64,000 nt of DNA, taken from NCBI RefSeq assembly GCF_024171725.1, contig NZ_JAMTCG010000004.1, forward strand, positions 1 to 64,000, given 5' to 3'. The translations under genes and the position numbers were made by a program. A model generated the notes under the pieces. It made no database searches, was not told the origin of the DNA, and saw nothing but the letters and a program-made list of their open reading frames with translations. Shown here one piece after another: positions 1-8,798 of this stretch (within the stretch, counting starts at the first letter, position 1; the number at the start of each line of letters is the position of its first letter). The DNA is from Williamsia serinedens (lineage in GTDB: Bacteria > Actinomycetota > Actinomycetes > Mycobacteriales > Mycobacteriaceae).

Positions 1-260
1 AGGCGGTGGCGCCACCGCAACCGCACGACCTGACGAACGGTGCCCGGCGGGGTCTTGGTCGGGCTTGTGTGGGGTCTCGAGCTGCGGTCGACCATCCCGG
101 CAGGACCCTCGTCGCGGTAGCGGTCAGCCCATTTGGCCGCGGTACGCGGGGACACCATGAACATTTCCGCAGCGGTGGTGCGGGTCCAGCCCTCGTCGAT
201 GATCAGCCGGGCCAGGCGTAGCCGGGCACGCGGGGTCAGAGCAGCGTTAGCGTGGGACAC
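1..260 (-). CDS. IS481-family transposase, N-terminal part (runs off the window)
   Basis: Reading the minus strand from a GTG at 258-260 gives about 86 residues beginning MSHANAALTPRARLRLARL, followed by a helix-turn-helix stretch with TAAKWADRYRDEG and then MVDRSSRPH. This is the typical start of IS481-type DDE transposases; the catalytic core would lie left of base 1. The element ends near 361, where the non-coding side contains two small hairpins. The frame is intact as far as it can be seen, so whether the insertion sequence is complete cannot be told. It is the only mobile-element gene in the window. Confidence 0.8.
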   Translation of the reverse strand, partial: MSHANAALTPRARLRLARLIIDEGWTRTTAAEMFMVSPRTAAKWADRYRDEGPAGMVDRSSRPHTSPTKTPPGTVRQVVRLRWRHR

Positions 261-361
261 GAGGGCCTCCGGTCCTGTGAAGCGGTTCCTAGACAGCTCC
301 ACTTCACAACCGGGGGTCCTCGCCTGTCTCGACAACAGGCCGACATCACCTCAACCCAACA
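261..361 (-). mobile_element. Terminal non-coding end of the IS481-type element
   Basis: Between the transposase start and the end of the next gene lie two inverted repeats: TGTGAAG paired with CTTCACA (275-309) and CCTGT paired with ACAGG (323-339). On the transposase strand the stretch begins with TGTTGGGTTGAGG near 361, which I take as the outer terminal repeat. The matching repeat at the other end is outside the window, so the exact boundary and the target duplication are inferred, not seen. Confidence 0.45.
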
Positions 362-382
362 CAACGTCCCTGGACATCACAG

Positions 383-1222
383 CTAGTTGTCTGACCCCGT
401 GACGTCGACGACGTATGCGGTCAGCTTCGGTGCGGTCGTGTTCCCGCCGATCGAGGTGTCGTAGGAAAGCGACCCGTCGACCCGGGCGTACAAGGTGACG
501 AGGTCGTCCTGCACCACATTGTCGAGAATTCCGGAGATGCCTTCCTTCACCACCGTGTTCGTGGTGAATATGTTGTAGTCCTGGGGCTGCCCGTCGACAC
601 TCGCCCGGAGCTGATCCTTGCCGGTGGCCGCGTCGAACTGGGTCACTTTGCCGTACACCACGACCTTCTCGCCGATGTGCGCGTCCGGGTTCTTCGCGAT
701 TAACTGCCACTCGCGATCGGTGAGCTCCTTGTACTGAGACTTGTCGGTCTGCCGAGCACGCTCGGCGGCGGCCGCTGCCGCGATCGCCGATGCCTCCGCG
801 GCCCGACTGGATGATGCCGCTGCAGCCGCCGCGGGATCCTCAGTCGTCGGGTCAATCGTCGTGGTGTTCGTCACCGTGGACGGCGACGCCTTGGTCGAGT
901 CCCTGTCGCCGCTCGAGCCGCCGGACACCGCTGCGATGGCGATGATCACCAGCACGATGAGCCCGAGCGCGATCCACAACCCCCGACGGCTTCGCTTCGC
1001 CGGCGGAGGGGGCGGTCCCGCGGAACCGAACGATGCGGTCGGTGGCGTGCTCGCGGCACTCGTCGACGGAGGCGGGGCCGAGGCCCACGCCGGTGTGGTC
1101 GCCGGCGTCGGATCGGCGTCGGGGGACCTCGTCGCAGAGGTCCACTGGGCCCCATCCCACCAGCGCAGCTGGCCGGAGCCCTCGGGGTCGGGGTGCCACC
1201 CTGCCGGTGGCGGTGTCGTCAT
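383..1222 (-). CDS. DUF2510 membrane-anchored protein with C-terminal OB-fold-like domain
   Basis: A 279-residue protein. Residues 1-30 form a DUF2510 motif (PPAGWHPDPEGSGQLRWWDG), followed by a Pro/Ala/Ser-rich linker, one transmembrane helix around residues 84-100 (LWIALGLIVLVIIAIAAV), an Ala-rich coiled stretch (about 130-160) and a C-terminal beta domain of about 110 residues with VVVYGKVTQFD and YNIFTTN, resembling the OB-fold modules of other actinobacterial envelope proteins. DUF2510 has no known activity. The topology suggests a short cytoplasmic N-terminus and an external OB-like domain. The stop lies only 22 bp from the IS481 end, so its last residues may have been altered by the insertion. 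Function unknown. Confidence 0.85.
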   Translation of the reverse strand: MTTPPPAGWHPDPEGSGQLRWWDGAQWTSATRSPDADPTPATTPAWASAPPPSTSAASTPPTASFGSAGPPPPPAKRSRRGLWIALGLIVLVIIAIAAVSGGSSGDRDSTKASPSTVTNTTTIDPTTEDPAAAAAASSSRAAEASAIAAAAAAERARQTDKSQYKELTDREWQLIAKNPDAHIGEKVVVYGKVTQFDAATGKDQLRASVDGQPQDYNIFTTNTVVKEGISGILDNVVQDDLVTLYARVDGSLSYDTSIGGNTTAPKLTAYVVDVTGSDN

Positions 1223-1228
1223 ACGCGG

Positions 1229-1234
1229 AATCTA
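1229..1234 (-). promoter_or_regulatory. -10 box TAGATT of the DUF2510 gene
   Basis: TAGATT lies six bases before the ATG at 1222 and no Shine-Dalgarno sequence fits between them, which suggests a leaderless transcript. No clear -35 box is visible. Confidence 0.5.
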
Positions 1235-1316
1235 CCCAGACAGGACGACAATCGGACCCGGCGTTCGTACGATCAGACGACACCCACCTTTTGATTCCGC
1301 CCCCCAATCGAGTCGT

Positions 1317-1583
1317 TTCCCCGGACACGGCGAGCAGGTGACTCCGGCCGCACCGCCGGAACGGGTGTCGCCGACGACCATGCCGGGCAGCAGGCCCGAC
1401 TCCGGGGCGGGCAGCGCCATTCGGCTGACGGTGTTCAGGCGATCACGCACCCCCGCCGCCCACCGCTGGTGCTGCGGTGGGATGCGGACGTCGCGCGGCG
1501 CGGCCGTCGCACGCAACGACGCTGCGGTGAGATCGCGACGCTGGGGTGGTGTCGCGGTGTCACGGTCCTGGGGAGACCCGGTC
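1317..1583 (-). pseudogene. comEC: Relic of competence channel gene comEC
   Basis: Minus-strand frames between degV and the DUF2510 gene keep two ComEC hallmarks in the right order but in different frames: LPAPESGLLPGMVVGDT, then SHLLAVSG at 1317-1343. In intact ComEC these are separated by about 15-20 residues (VVGDTS...AGLSHLLAVSGAN). Here the spacer is shortened and the frame shifts, and everything after AVSG is missing. The site also fits: in M. tuberculosis comEA and comEC sit just after the degV homologue. The rest of the 361-bp gap shows no other gene. The assignment rests on short motifs, so it is good but not certain. Confidence 0.65.
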
Positions 1584-2444
1584 TCAGGAGGGCGTGTGCC
1601 CCTCGATCGGCTCGAGTCCCGGGCACACGACGACACCGACGGCACCACGCCCGGTGTGCGCGGTGAGGACCGGTCCCAGGTCGGTGACCACCGCCGACGT
1701 CACCACGCGCAGCTTCTCGGTAAGTCTCTCCAGCACGTCTCTCGCGGTGTCGGCGGCGTCGGCGTGGACGATCCCGACGGTGGTCGGCTGCCGGTCGGCC
1801 GACGCGACCGCCGTCGACACCATGGACGTCAACGCCTTGGAGAACGTGCGCTGCCGCTCGGCGAGCACGAGGCTGCCGTCGACGACGCGCAGCACTGGCT
1901 TGATGGACAGCGCGGTGCCGAAAAGTCGTGTGGCCGCGCCGATCCGACCGCTCGCTCGCAGTCTGCCGAGGTCGGCGACGCACACGAGGGTCTCACTGGT
2001 CGATGCGGCACGGATCGCCGCCTCGTACACGCGGTCCATCTCCCCGCCCGCCCGCGCGGCCTGCGCGGCGGCGACCGCGGCGAACCCGACCGCCAGACCC
2101 ACCGACCGCGTGTCGACGACGCGGACACGGCCGGGGAACGCCTCGGCGGCCAGGCGCGCCGAACTCCACGTGCCACTGAGTTTCCGGCTCATCGAGACCG
2201 CGACGACGCCGTCGCCGTCGCTGTCGGCGACGGCCGTCTCGAAGACGGCGGACAGGTCGGCAGGTGTGGCACCCGAGGTCGTCGTGGTCGGCCGGTCGAG
2301 GACGTCCGCGCCGATCTCGTCGATCCCCTCGGCGAGGTCGGCGTCACCGGTGAGGACGTGCAGGGGCACCTGTCGGATGTCGTAGTGCTCACGGATCGCG
2401 GCGGGGAGGCGCGCCGAGGAATCGGTCACCACGACGACGGTCAC
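1584..2444 (-). CDS. DegV family fatty-acid-binding protein (FakB-like)
   Basis: A 286-residue DegV protein starting VTVVVVTDSSARLP (the conserved TDSS motif near the N-terminus), with TSGATPADL and SRKLSGTW typical of the fatty-acid pocket, and SIKPVLRVVDG in the second half. DegV/FakB proteins bind one fatty acid for phosphorylation by the DAK2 kinase FakA, a form of which is encoded at 11796-13526. The GTG start at 2444 overlaps the stop of octT by four bases (GTGA), making this the last gene of a long coupled operon. Comparable to Rv2417c. The true lipid ligand cannot be read from sequence. Confidence 0.9.
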   Translation of the reverse strand: MTVVVVTDSSARLPAAIREHYDIRQVPLHVLTGDADLAEGIDEIGADVLDRPTTTTSGATPADLSAVFETAVADSDGDGVVAVSMSRKLSGTWSSARLAAEAFPGRVRVVDTRSVGLAVGFAAVAAAQAARAGGEMDRVYEAAIRAASTSETLVCVADLGRLRASGRIGAATRLFGTALSIKPVLRVVDGSLVLAERQRTFSKALTSMVSTAVASADRQPTTVGIVHADAADTARDVLERLTEKLRVVTSAVVTDLGPVLTAHTGRGAVGVVVCPGLEPIEGHTPS

Positions 2445-3187
2445 GGCGCCAGCCTAGGCGATGCGACGAGCGGCGCCACCGCGCGCGTGACCTCGTCGGC
2501 GATGTCGCGATGGCAGGAGAACCCCCAGTGGATCCCGTCGGGGTTCTGCTCACCGCCGGCCGCGAACCACCGTGCGGTCGCCGGGTAGAAGTCGGCCGTG
2601 ACGACGTCGTGGTGGGTCGCCCACCGCCGCATCGCCGCGGTGTGTCCGGCCCGGGCGGTGTGGACGCGGGCGTAGTACTCGCTGTCGTGCGTGGACGGCA
2701 GGCACAGCACGATCGGCAGGTCCGGCCGGATGGTGGACACCGCGTCCCGGATCTTCTCGAGGTACTCGACGGTGACCCGGGCCGGCAGCGCGACCGGCCA
2801 GCCGAGCGGGGCGAACGTCGGCTGCGCCCATCCGTAGGCGTCGCGCACCAGCTGGCGCAGCCGGCCGGGACGGAGGTAGCGGATCTGTTCGCGCAGCGCG
2901 GTGGGCAGCGGCGAGGGCAGCGTGTCCATGCCGCCGATCGCCAGCACCAGCACCCGGGCGCGCGGGACCGCCGCCCAGATGCGCGGGTCCTGCGTCAGCG
3001 CCCACCAGACGTCGCGGGTGGTCCACCCGATCCGACCGAACAGCTCGACGTCGCGTCCCACCGCGGCGCCGACGAGGTTCGGCCAGATGCGGGGATCGTC
3101 GGCGGGCAACCCGCCGGTGGGTCCGTAGTAGGCGAGCGAGTCCGACAGGACGAGCAGGTGTCCGTCGGGCGGGGACACCGGGCTCAC
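2441..3187 (-). CDS. octT: SGNH/GDSL-type octanoyltransferase OctT
   Basis: A 248-residue SGNH hydrolase-fold protein, close in length to mycobacterial OctT (Rv2418c, about 247). The nucleophile block is VLSDSLAYYGP near residue 13, the Asn/Gly block lies in VLVLAIGGMDTL, and the catalytic Asp-His pair is DGIHWG near the C-terminus. The family transfers octanoate to the glucosylglycerate intermediate of methylglucose lipopolysaccharide, fitting the neighbouring gpgP. The GTG start at 3187 was chosen because it overlaps the gpgP stop (GTGA) and sits just before the first family residues; the frame stays open upstream but reads as shadow of gpgP. Confidence 0.85.
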   Translation of the reverse strand: MSPVSPPDGHLLVLSDSLAYYGPTGGLPADDPRIWPNLVGAAVGRDVELFGRIGWTTRDVWWALTQDPRIWAAVPRARVLVLAIGGMDTLPSPLPTALREQIRYLRPGRLRQLVRDAYGWAQPTFAPLGWPVALPARVTVEYLEKIRDAVSTIRPDLPIVLCLPSTHDSEYYARVHTARAGHTAAMRRWATHHDVVTADFYPATARWFAAGGEQNPDGIHWGFSCHRDIADEVTRAVAPLVASPRLAP

Positions 3188-3885
3188 TGGACGGCGGCGT
3201 CGGCGTCCGCGGCGGAGGCGTTCCACACGTCGAGACGCCATGTCGGCGTCTCGCCGTGCCCGCTGAGCTGCACCCAGCTGGTGTTGGCCAGGCCACCGAA
3301 CACCGGCCACGAGTCGACCGGGAGGCCGAGCAGCGACGCGGTCATGGCCGCGATGACCCCGCCGTGCGCGACGAGGACCACCGGGTTGTCGGCGTCGGGG
3401 CCACTGCCCCACCCCGCGATCCTGGCGACCAGCTCCGCGACGAGGGGCGTGCTGCGGTCGGCGACGTCGACACGGCTCTCGCCGCCCGGCGGGCGCCAGG
3501 TCGCGTCGTCGCGCCACGTGGACCGGGCGCCGGGCATCCGGCCGTCGACCTCGGTGTGCGACAACCCCTGCCACTCCCCCAGGTGCGTCTCCCGCAGGCG
3601 TCGGTCGGTGGTCACGACGCCCCCGCACGCATCGGCCAGGGCCACGGCGGTGTCGTAGGCGCGCCGCAGGTCCGAGGAGATGATCATCCTGGGCGCGCGG
3701 GCGGCGAGGGTGACGGCGGCCGACGCCGCCTGGCGCACACCGAGTTCTGACAGATCGGTGTCGAGCTGACCCTGCATCCGACCCGTCGCGTTGTACTCGG
3801 TCTGGCCGTGGCGCAGCAGGATCAGACGACGTACGACCGGGGTCATCCGCTCGACCGCGCTGTCACCGGAGTCGGGACATCTCAC
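3184..3885 (-). CDS. gpgP: Glucosyl-3-phosphoglycerate phosphatase (histidine phosphatase family)
   Basis: A 233-residue member of the phosphoglycerate-mutase-like superfamily. The catalytic motif LILLRHGQTEYN is at about residue 20, the second half of the site is RETHLGEWQG, and VVLVAHGG carries the second catalytic His. Overall it resembles Rv2419c, which dephosphorylates glucosyl-3-phosphoglycerate in methylglucose lipopolysaccharide synthesis. The GTG at 3885 overlaps the rsfS stop; an ATG at 3846 (MTPVVRRLIL) gives a length nearer the family norm and is a real alternative. Downstream octT serves the same pathway. Confidence 0.88.
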   Translation of the reverse strand: MRCPDSGDSAVERMTPVVRRLILLRHGQTEYNATGRMQGQLDTDLSELGVRQAASAAVTLAARAPRMIISSDLRRAYDTAVALADACGGVVTTDRRLRETHLGEWQGLSHTEVDGRMPGARSTWRDDATWRPPGGESRVDVADRSTPLVAELVARIAGWGSGPDADNPVVLVAHGGVIAAMTASLLGLPVDSWPVFGGLANTSWVQLSGHGETPTWRLDVWNASAADADAAVQ

Positions 3886-4244
3886 CGCAGCGTCTCGGGG
3901 TCGACGACGGGGCAGTCCTTCCAGAGTCGTTCCAGCGCATAGAACTCACGCTCGTCGCTGTGCTGGATGTGGACGACGATCTCGGCGTAGTCGAGCAGTG
4001 TCCACCGTCCCTCGCGCGCACCCTCGCGGCGCAGCGGTTTGTGTCCGGCCTCGCGCAGCTTCTCCTCGACGGCGTCGACGATGGCGCCGACCTGTCGCTC
4101 GTTGTTCGCCGACGCGATGACGAACAGGTCGGTGATGACGAGCTGTTCGGACACGTCGATGACCACGACGTCGTCGGCGAGCTTGTCCGACGCGGCGTCG
4201 GCGGCGATCTTGGCCATGGCCAACGCCTCGGGTGTCGCTGTCAC
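3882..4244 (-). CDS. rsfS: Ribosome silencing factor RsfS
   Basis: A 120-residue protein of the RsfS/Iojap family, recognised by [17 protein letters not shown], the conserved block [18 protein letters not shown] (here with EGRW) and the FYALERLW end. RsfS binds ribosomal protein uL14 and blocks subunit joining when nutrients are scarce. The GTG at 4244 overlaps the nadD stop by four bases. The nadD-rsfS-gpgP order is widespread in actinobacteria. Confidence 0.95.
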   Translation of the reverse strand: MTATPEALAMAKIAADAASDKLADDVVVIDVSEQLVITDLFVIASANNERQVGAIVDAVEEKLREAGHKPLRREGAREGRWTLLDYAEIVVHIQHSDEREFYALERLWKDCPVVDPETLR

Positions 4245-5101
4245 GGTGTTCCTCTCGTGGTGAGCGGCGGGGTTGGCGCCGGGTCCTGCGGGGCCGGCCG
4301 CTCGTGGGGTGGTTCCTCGTGTGCCGAGGGACCGGACACCCCACGTCGGCCCGGCTTCGTCCGGTAGAGACGACGTTTGCTGATGTACTGCACCACCCCG
4401 TCGGGCACGAGGTACCAGATGGGCCTGCCCTCGCGGGCACGGTCCCTGCAGTCGGTGGAGGAGATCGCCAGCGCCGGCACCTCGATGAGGTGCAGCGAGT
4501 CCGGCGGCAGGTTCTGCAGATGGGCACCGAGGTGCGCGGCACCGAGCTCGTACCCGGGGCGGCTGACGCCGACGAAGGTGGCCAGCGAGAACAGTTCCTC
4601 CCAGTCGTGCCACGTCAGGATCGACGCGAGCGCGTCGGCGCCGGTGATGAAGAACTGGTCGGCGTCGGGGTGGATCCGGTGCAGGTCGCGCAGGGTGTCG
4701 ACGGTGTAGGTGTTGCCCTCGCGTTCGATGTCGACCCGGCTCACCGAGAACCGGGGGTTGGCGGCCGTCGCGACCACCGTCATCAGGTAGCGGTCCTCGG
4801 CGGGGCTGACCGGGCGCGCCGACGGTTCGGCGGGACGGTCACCGTCGCCGGTCTTCTGCCACGGTCGCCCGGTCGGGACGAAGACGACCTCGTCGAGGTC
4901 GAAGCGGTCGGCCACCTCGTTGGCCGCCACCAGGTGCCCGTTGTGGATGGGGTCGAAGGTGCCGCCCATGACACCGATACGACGTCGACGCTCGCCTCCG
5001 GCGAGGCGGCGACGGTCGCCGGGGGTGGTGGGCGCGCGGCCGCCGTCGACGGGCATGCCTGCGGAGTCTACGGGTGGCTGCGGGGAGGACGGCACGCTCA
5101 C
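4241..5101 (-). CDS. nadD: Nicotinate-nucleotide adenylyltransferase
   Basis: Joins ATP and nicotinate mononucleotide to make NaAD in NAD synthesis. The nucleotidyltransferase signature [17 protein letters not shown] is near residue 46 and the ISSTDCR motif is present near the end of the core. A Pro-rich C-terminal tail of about 40 residues follows the usual end of the enzyme, and the N-terminus carries about 40 low-complexity residues, so the 286-residue product is longer than typical NadD (about 210). GTG 5101 overlaps the stop of the preceding gene; an ATG at 5056 is an alternative start 15 codons further in. Confidence 0.92.
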   Translation of the reverse strand: MSVPSSPQPPVDSAGMPVDGGRAPTTPGDRRRLAGGERRRRIGVMGGTFDPIHNGHLVAANEVADRFDLDEVVFVPTGRPWQKTGDGDRPAEPSARPVSPAEDRYLMTVVATAANPRFSVSRVDIEREGNTYTVDTLRDLHRIHPDADQFFITGADALASILTWHDWEELFSLATFVGVSRPGYELGAAHLGAHLQNLPPDSLHLIEVPALAISSTDCRDRAREGRPIWYLVPDGVVQYISKRRLYRTKPGRRGVSGPSAHEEPPHERPAPQDPAPTPPLTTRGTP

Positions 5102-6552
5102 ACCGGCAGGAGTCCGCCGATGACCTCGGCGAGTTGGCGGGCGTTGCGGCACTCGTGCATCTCGATGATCCTCGCGTAGTCCGCCGCCATGGAGTCGCCC
5201 GAGTCCCACAGGTCGCGGGACTCGGGGTTGAGCCAGTAGGCGTGCCGCGCGCGGTCGACCAGTGTCCGCAGCGCCCCGAAGCGGGGGTCGTGGTAGTTCG
5301 TGCGCCCGTCGCCGAGCACCAGCAGAGCCCCCCGGTGGGTGAGCGAGTCCGCGTGCTCGGCGACGAAACCCTCCAGGGCGTGGCCGTAGTCGGAGTGGCC
5401 GTCGCGGGTGATCAACCGTGCGCGGGAGAGCATCTCGTGGATCACCGATCCCAGGTGGACGTCGGTGTCGGCGCTGCGCGCGAAGTACTCGGTCACCTCG
5501 TCGACGGTGTCGACGAAGGCGAACACGCGGACGGCCGAGAAGTGCTGTCGCAGCGCGGCGACGAGCTGCAGGGTGAACTGGCTGAAGCCGGAGACCGATC
5601 CCGAGACGTCGCAGAGGATCACGAGCTCGGGCCGTCCGGGCCGCGGCTTGCGGTAGGTCAGTTCGATCGGGACACCGCCGGTCGACATCGACGCCCGCAG
5701 CGTCTTGCGGACGTCGACCACGCCGCGGTTGGCGCGGCGGCGTCGGATCTCCAGCTTCGCGGCCAGCAACCGCGCGAGTGGGTCGATGGTCTTGCGGAGT
5801 TCGAGGATCTCGGCCCGCCCCGCCGAGAGGAACGCGATGTCCTCCGGCAGCGTGGGCACGGCGTACTCGGCGACGCGGTCACGCCCGGACCGTTCCACCA
5901 TGCGTCGTCGGGTCTCCTCGGACACCAGCTCGCCGAGCCGGTCGACGCGTCCGGCCGCCGAACGCCGGTAGCGGGCCTGCGTCCCACCGTCGTCGTCACC
6001 CGACGCGGCGGCCATCGCCGCGGCGATCCGCGCGATGAGCGTCTGCGGTCGGATCGTCGACATGGCCTGGTAGGTCGAGAAGGCCTCGCCCCGGGTCGAC
6101 TCGTACCGCCCGATCCGGTCGACGATCGCCGCGACGAGATCGGCCAGGCGTCCGTCGTTCTCGGCGTCGCCGTCGGCGAGCGCGTCGGCGACCATCTGCC
6201 GGATCTGCTCGACGTCGAGTGACCCGTCGTCCCCGCTGGGCAGGTCGGTCGCACCGCTGCGGGCACCCGTGCCCGCCGGGAACCAGAGGTCGAAGGTCGC
6301 GTCGAACGCCGGCCGGTGCATCTGCTCGCTGAGCAGCGTGCACGCCAGCCCCTCACGGAATGCGCTGCGGTCCAGCAGGTCCAGGACGCCGGTGGCCGCG
6401 GCGGCGTCGATGAGCGCCGACGGGCCCACCTCGATGCCGCGCTCCCGCAACGCGTCGACGAACCCGGTGAGCTGGTCGACGACGCCGTCGGGTCCCGGGT
6501 CGGCCTCGTCCTCCCGGCCGTGCCGCTCGGCGCCGCGGATCGGCAGCCTCAT
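5098..6552 (-). CDS. VWA-domain (CoxE-like) protein paired with a MoxR ATPase
   Basis: A 484-residue protein whose C-terminal half is a von Willebrand factor A domain with a complete-looking MIDAS start ([16 protein letters not shown] at about 300) and [14 protein letters not shown] later. The N-terminal half is helical and rich in charged residues. It directly follows the MoxR-type ATPase gene with an ATGA overlap; such pairs act as metal-dependent assembly or activation machines for a client that is not identifiable here. It corresponds to Rv2425c. Targets unknown. Confidence 0.85.
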   Translation of the reverse strand: MRLPIRGAERHGREDEADPGPDGVVDQLTGFVDALRERGIEVGPSALIDAAAATGVLDLLDRSAFREGLACTLLSEQMHRPAFDATFDLWFPAGTGARSGATDLPSGDDGSLDVEQIRQMVADALADGDAENDGRLADLVAAIVDRIGRYESTRGEAFSTYQAMSTIRPQTLIARIAAAMAAASGDDDGGTQARYRRSAAGRVDRLGELVSEETRRRMVERSGRDRVAEYAVPTLPEDIAFLSAGRAEILELRKTIDPLARLLAAKLEIRRRRANRGVVDVRKTLRASMSTGGVPIELTYRKPRPGRPELVILCDVSGSVSGFSQFTLQLVAALRQHFSAVRVFAFVDTVDEVTEYFARSADTDVHLGSVIHEMLSRARLITRDGHSDYGHALEGFVAEHADSLTHRGALLVLGDGRTNYHDPRFGALRTLVDRARHAYWLNPESRDLWDSGDSMAADYARIIEMHECRNARQLAEVIGGLLPV

Positions 6553-7457
6553 CGGCCCAGCTTCAGCTCCGCGACGGCGGCGGCGAGGTCGGGACGGTGC
6601 TTCAGGACCACCCCGAGCGTGCGCTCGACGACGTCGTCGTCGAGGCGGGCACGCTTCGACTCGGCCACACCGAGTGCGAGCAGGGTCTGTCCCCAGTCGA
6701 TGGTCTCGGCGACGGACGGCTTCTTGCGCAGGTCCAACGACCGCAGGACGCCGACGATCCGGATCATCTCCCGCGCGATCGCGTCCGGCAGTTGAGGCAC
6801 CCGGGAGGCGAGGATCTCCCGCTCGCGGGTGGCGTCGGGGAAATCGATGTAGAGGTAGAGGCAGCGGCGCTTGAGTGCCTCCGACAGCTCGCGGGTCGCG
6901 TTGGAGGTGAGCAGCACCACGGGCCGCCGGCGCGCGGCGACCGTGCCCATCTCGGGGATGGTCACGGCGAAGTCGCTGAGCACCTCCAGCAGCAGGCCCT
7001 CGACGTCGACGTCGGCCTTGTCGACCTCGTCGATGAGCAGGACGGTCGGGTCCTCCCGGGCGATCGCCCGCAGCAAAGGCCGCGGCAGCAGGAACTCCTC
7101 GGAGAAGATGTCGGCCTTGGTCTCGTCCCATCCGCGGTTGCCGGTGGACTGGATGTGCAGGATCTGCTTGGCGTGGTTCCACTCGTAGAGCGCGCGCGCC
7201 TCGTCGATGCCCTCGTAGCACTGCAGCCGGATCAGCTCGGCGCCGGCGGTGGTGGCGATCGCCCGTGCGAGTTCGGTCTTGCCGACACCCGCGGGACCCT
7301 CGACGAGCAGCGGCTTGCCGAGGCGGTCGGCGAGGAACACCGCGGTGGTGCTGGCGTCGTCGGCGAGATAGCCCGTCTCGGCGAGACGCGCACGGACCTG
7401 CGCGGTGTCGGTGAAGAACGGCTCGACGGCGGGCCCGGTCGCGGCGGCGGCGGTCAC
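6549..7457 (-). CDS. MoxR-family AAA+ ATPase
   Basis: A 302-residue AAA+ ATPase with Walker [16 protein letters not shown] at about residue 53, Walker [12 protein letters not shown], the sensor [18 protein letters not shown] and an arginine-finger region. This arrangement is typical of the MoxR/CoxD type, chaperone-like ATPases that work with the VWA protein encoded next. The GTG at 7457 overlaps the proA stop; the longer open frame upstream is shadow of proA. Counterpart of Rv2426c. Confidence 0.9.
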   Translation of the reverse strand: MTAAAATGPAVEPFFTDTAQVRARLAETGYLADDASTTAVFLADRLGKPLLVEGPAGVGKTELARAIATTAGAELIRLQCYEGIDEARALYEWNHAKQILHIQSTGNRGWDETKADIFSEEFLLPRPLLRAIAREDPTVLLIDEVDKADVDVEGLLLEVLSDFAVTIPEMGTVAARRRPVVLLTSNATRELSEALKRRCLYLYIDFPDATREREILASRVPQLPDAIAREMIRIVGVLRSLDLRKKPSVAETIDWGQTLLALGVAESKRARLDDDVVERTLGVVLKHRPDLAAAVAELKLGR

Positions 7458-8746
7458 GCGCGGACCTGGCCCTCGCCCCACACGACCCACTTCGTCGAGG
7501 TGAGCTCGGGCAGGCCCATCGGGCCGCGGGCGTGCAGCTTCTGGGTGGAGATGCCGATCTCGGCACCGAACCCGAACTCCTCGCCGTCGGTGAACGCGGT
7601 GGACGCGTTGACCATCACCGCGGCGGCGTCGACTCGGTCGGTGAACTCGGTGGCCGCGGCGAGGTCCTGGGTGACGATCGCCTCGGTGTGCCCGGTGCCC
7701 CACCGCTCGATGTGCTCGATCGCGGCGTCGAGGCCGTCGACGACCTTCACCGCGATGTCAAGGCTCAGGTACTCGTCGGCCCAGTCGGCGTCGCCGGCCG
7801 GGACCATGCCGTCCTCGTCGCCGTGGACGACGACGCCGTGCGCCTGCAGCGCCGACAGCAGTCGGGGCAGGGCGGTGGGGGCGACCGCGGCGTCGACGAG
7901 AAGCGTCTCGGCCGTGTTGCACACGCTCGGGCGACGGGTCTTGGCGTTCACGACGATCCGCTCCGCGACGTCGAGATCGGCTGCGGCACCGACGTACACG
8001 TGACAGTTGCCGGTGCCCGTCTCGATCGTGGGGACGGTCGCGTCGCGCACGACCGAGGCGATGAGACCTGCTCCCCCGCGCGGGATCACGACGTCGACGA
8101 GTCCGCGGGCCCGGATGAGGGCGGTGACGCTGGAGCGGTCCTGCGACGGCAACAGCGAGACGCAGTCGGCCGACAGACCGTGCGACGTCAGCGCGTCACG
8201 GAGGATCGCGACGAGCGCGGCGTTGGAGTCCGCCGCCGACGACGAACCGCGCAGCAGCACCGCGTTGCCCGACTTGCAGGCGATCCCGAACGCGTCGACC
8301 GTGACGTTGGGGCGGGCCTCGTAGACCATCCCGATCACCCCGAGCGGCACCCGGACCTGACGCAGGCGCAGGCCGTTGGGGAGGGTCTTGCCGGCGATCA
8401 CGTCGCCGATCGGGTCGGGCAGGACCGCCACCTGACGCAGACCGTCGGCGATACCGGCGACGCGCTCGGCGGTCAGGCGCAGCCGGTCGAGGAGGCTGCC
8501 GGAGGTGCCCGCCGCCTCGGCACGCGCGATGTCGCGGGCGTTGGCGGCGAGGATCTCGTCACTGCGCGCCAGCAGCGCGTCGGCCGCCGTCGACAGGACC
8601 GCGTTCTTGGTGACGGTCGTCGCGCGCGCCAGCGCACGGGCAGCGGTCCGGGCGGCGCGCGCGGCCCCCTCGACCTGCTCGATCACGGTGGGGTCAGGAC
8701 GCGACACCTCGGAGCCGGCGGCGTCGAGGACGGTGGGAGCACTCAC
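7454..8746 (-). CDS. proA: Gamma-glutamyl phosphate reductase
   Basis: A 430-residue aldehyde-dehydrogenase-fold enzyme that reduces gamma-glutamyl phosphate to glutamate semialdehyde in proline synthesis. [26 protein letters not shown] and the catalytic-cysteine region [15 protein letters not shown] are all present. It is the first gene of the eight-gene coupled operon ending in degV, as shown by a -10 box directly upstream. The proline partner gene proB is not in the window. Confidence 0.97.
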   Translation of the reverse strand: MSAPTVLDAAGSEVSRPDPTVIEQVEGAARAARTAARALARATTVTKNAVLSTAADALLARSDEILAANARDIARAEAAGTSGSLLDRLRLTAERVAGIADGLRQVAVLPDPIGDVIAGKTLPNGLRLRQVRVPLGVIGMVYEARPNVTVDAFGIACKSGNAVLLRGSSSAADSNAALVAILRDALTSHGLSADCVSLLPSQDRSSVTALIRARGLVDVVIPRGGAGLIASVVRDATVPTIETGTGNCHVYVGAAADLDVAERIVVNAKTRRPSVCNTAETLLVDAAVAPTALPRLLSALQAHGVVVHGDEDGMVPAGDADWADEYLSLDIAVKVVDGLDAAIEHIERWGTGHTEAIVTQDLAAATEFTDRVDAAAVMVNASTAFTDGEEFGFGAEIGISTQKLHARGPMGLPELTSTKWVVWGEGQVRA

Positions 8747-8753
8747 GCGGACG

Positions 8754-8759
8754 AGCGTA
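8754..8759 (-). promoter_or_regulatory. -10 box TACGCT of the proA-degV operon
   Basis: TACGCT ends seven bases before the GTG of proA and there is no ribosome-binding site in between, so the eight-gene message is probably leaderless. No strong -35 box is seen. Confidence 0.5.
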
Positions 8760-8798
8760 ACGCGCGCGACCTGCGTCCCCTGTGGTCTCCCCTGGGTG

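Noticed and set aside
1232-1648. Intact 138-residue gene between DUF2510 and degV
   Set aside because: The frame overlaps degV, lacks a ribosome site, and its only recognisable piece is a ComEC fragment that continues in another frame, so it is treated as a relic.
741-2588. Very long open frame (over 600 codons) on the plus strand opposite degV
   Set aside because: It runs antisense to genes with clear domains, is rich in Arg/Gly/Asp as expected from shadow frames in high-GC DNA, and has no recognisable motif or ribosome site. The same holds for the long plus-strand frames at 5074-6222, 6597-8003, 7532-10225, 9403-11358 and 11865-13763.
2441-3628. Longer OctT of 395 residues
   Set aside because: The upstream part of that frame is shadow of gpgP; the GTG at 3187 gives the family length and a four-base overlap.
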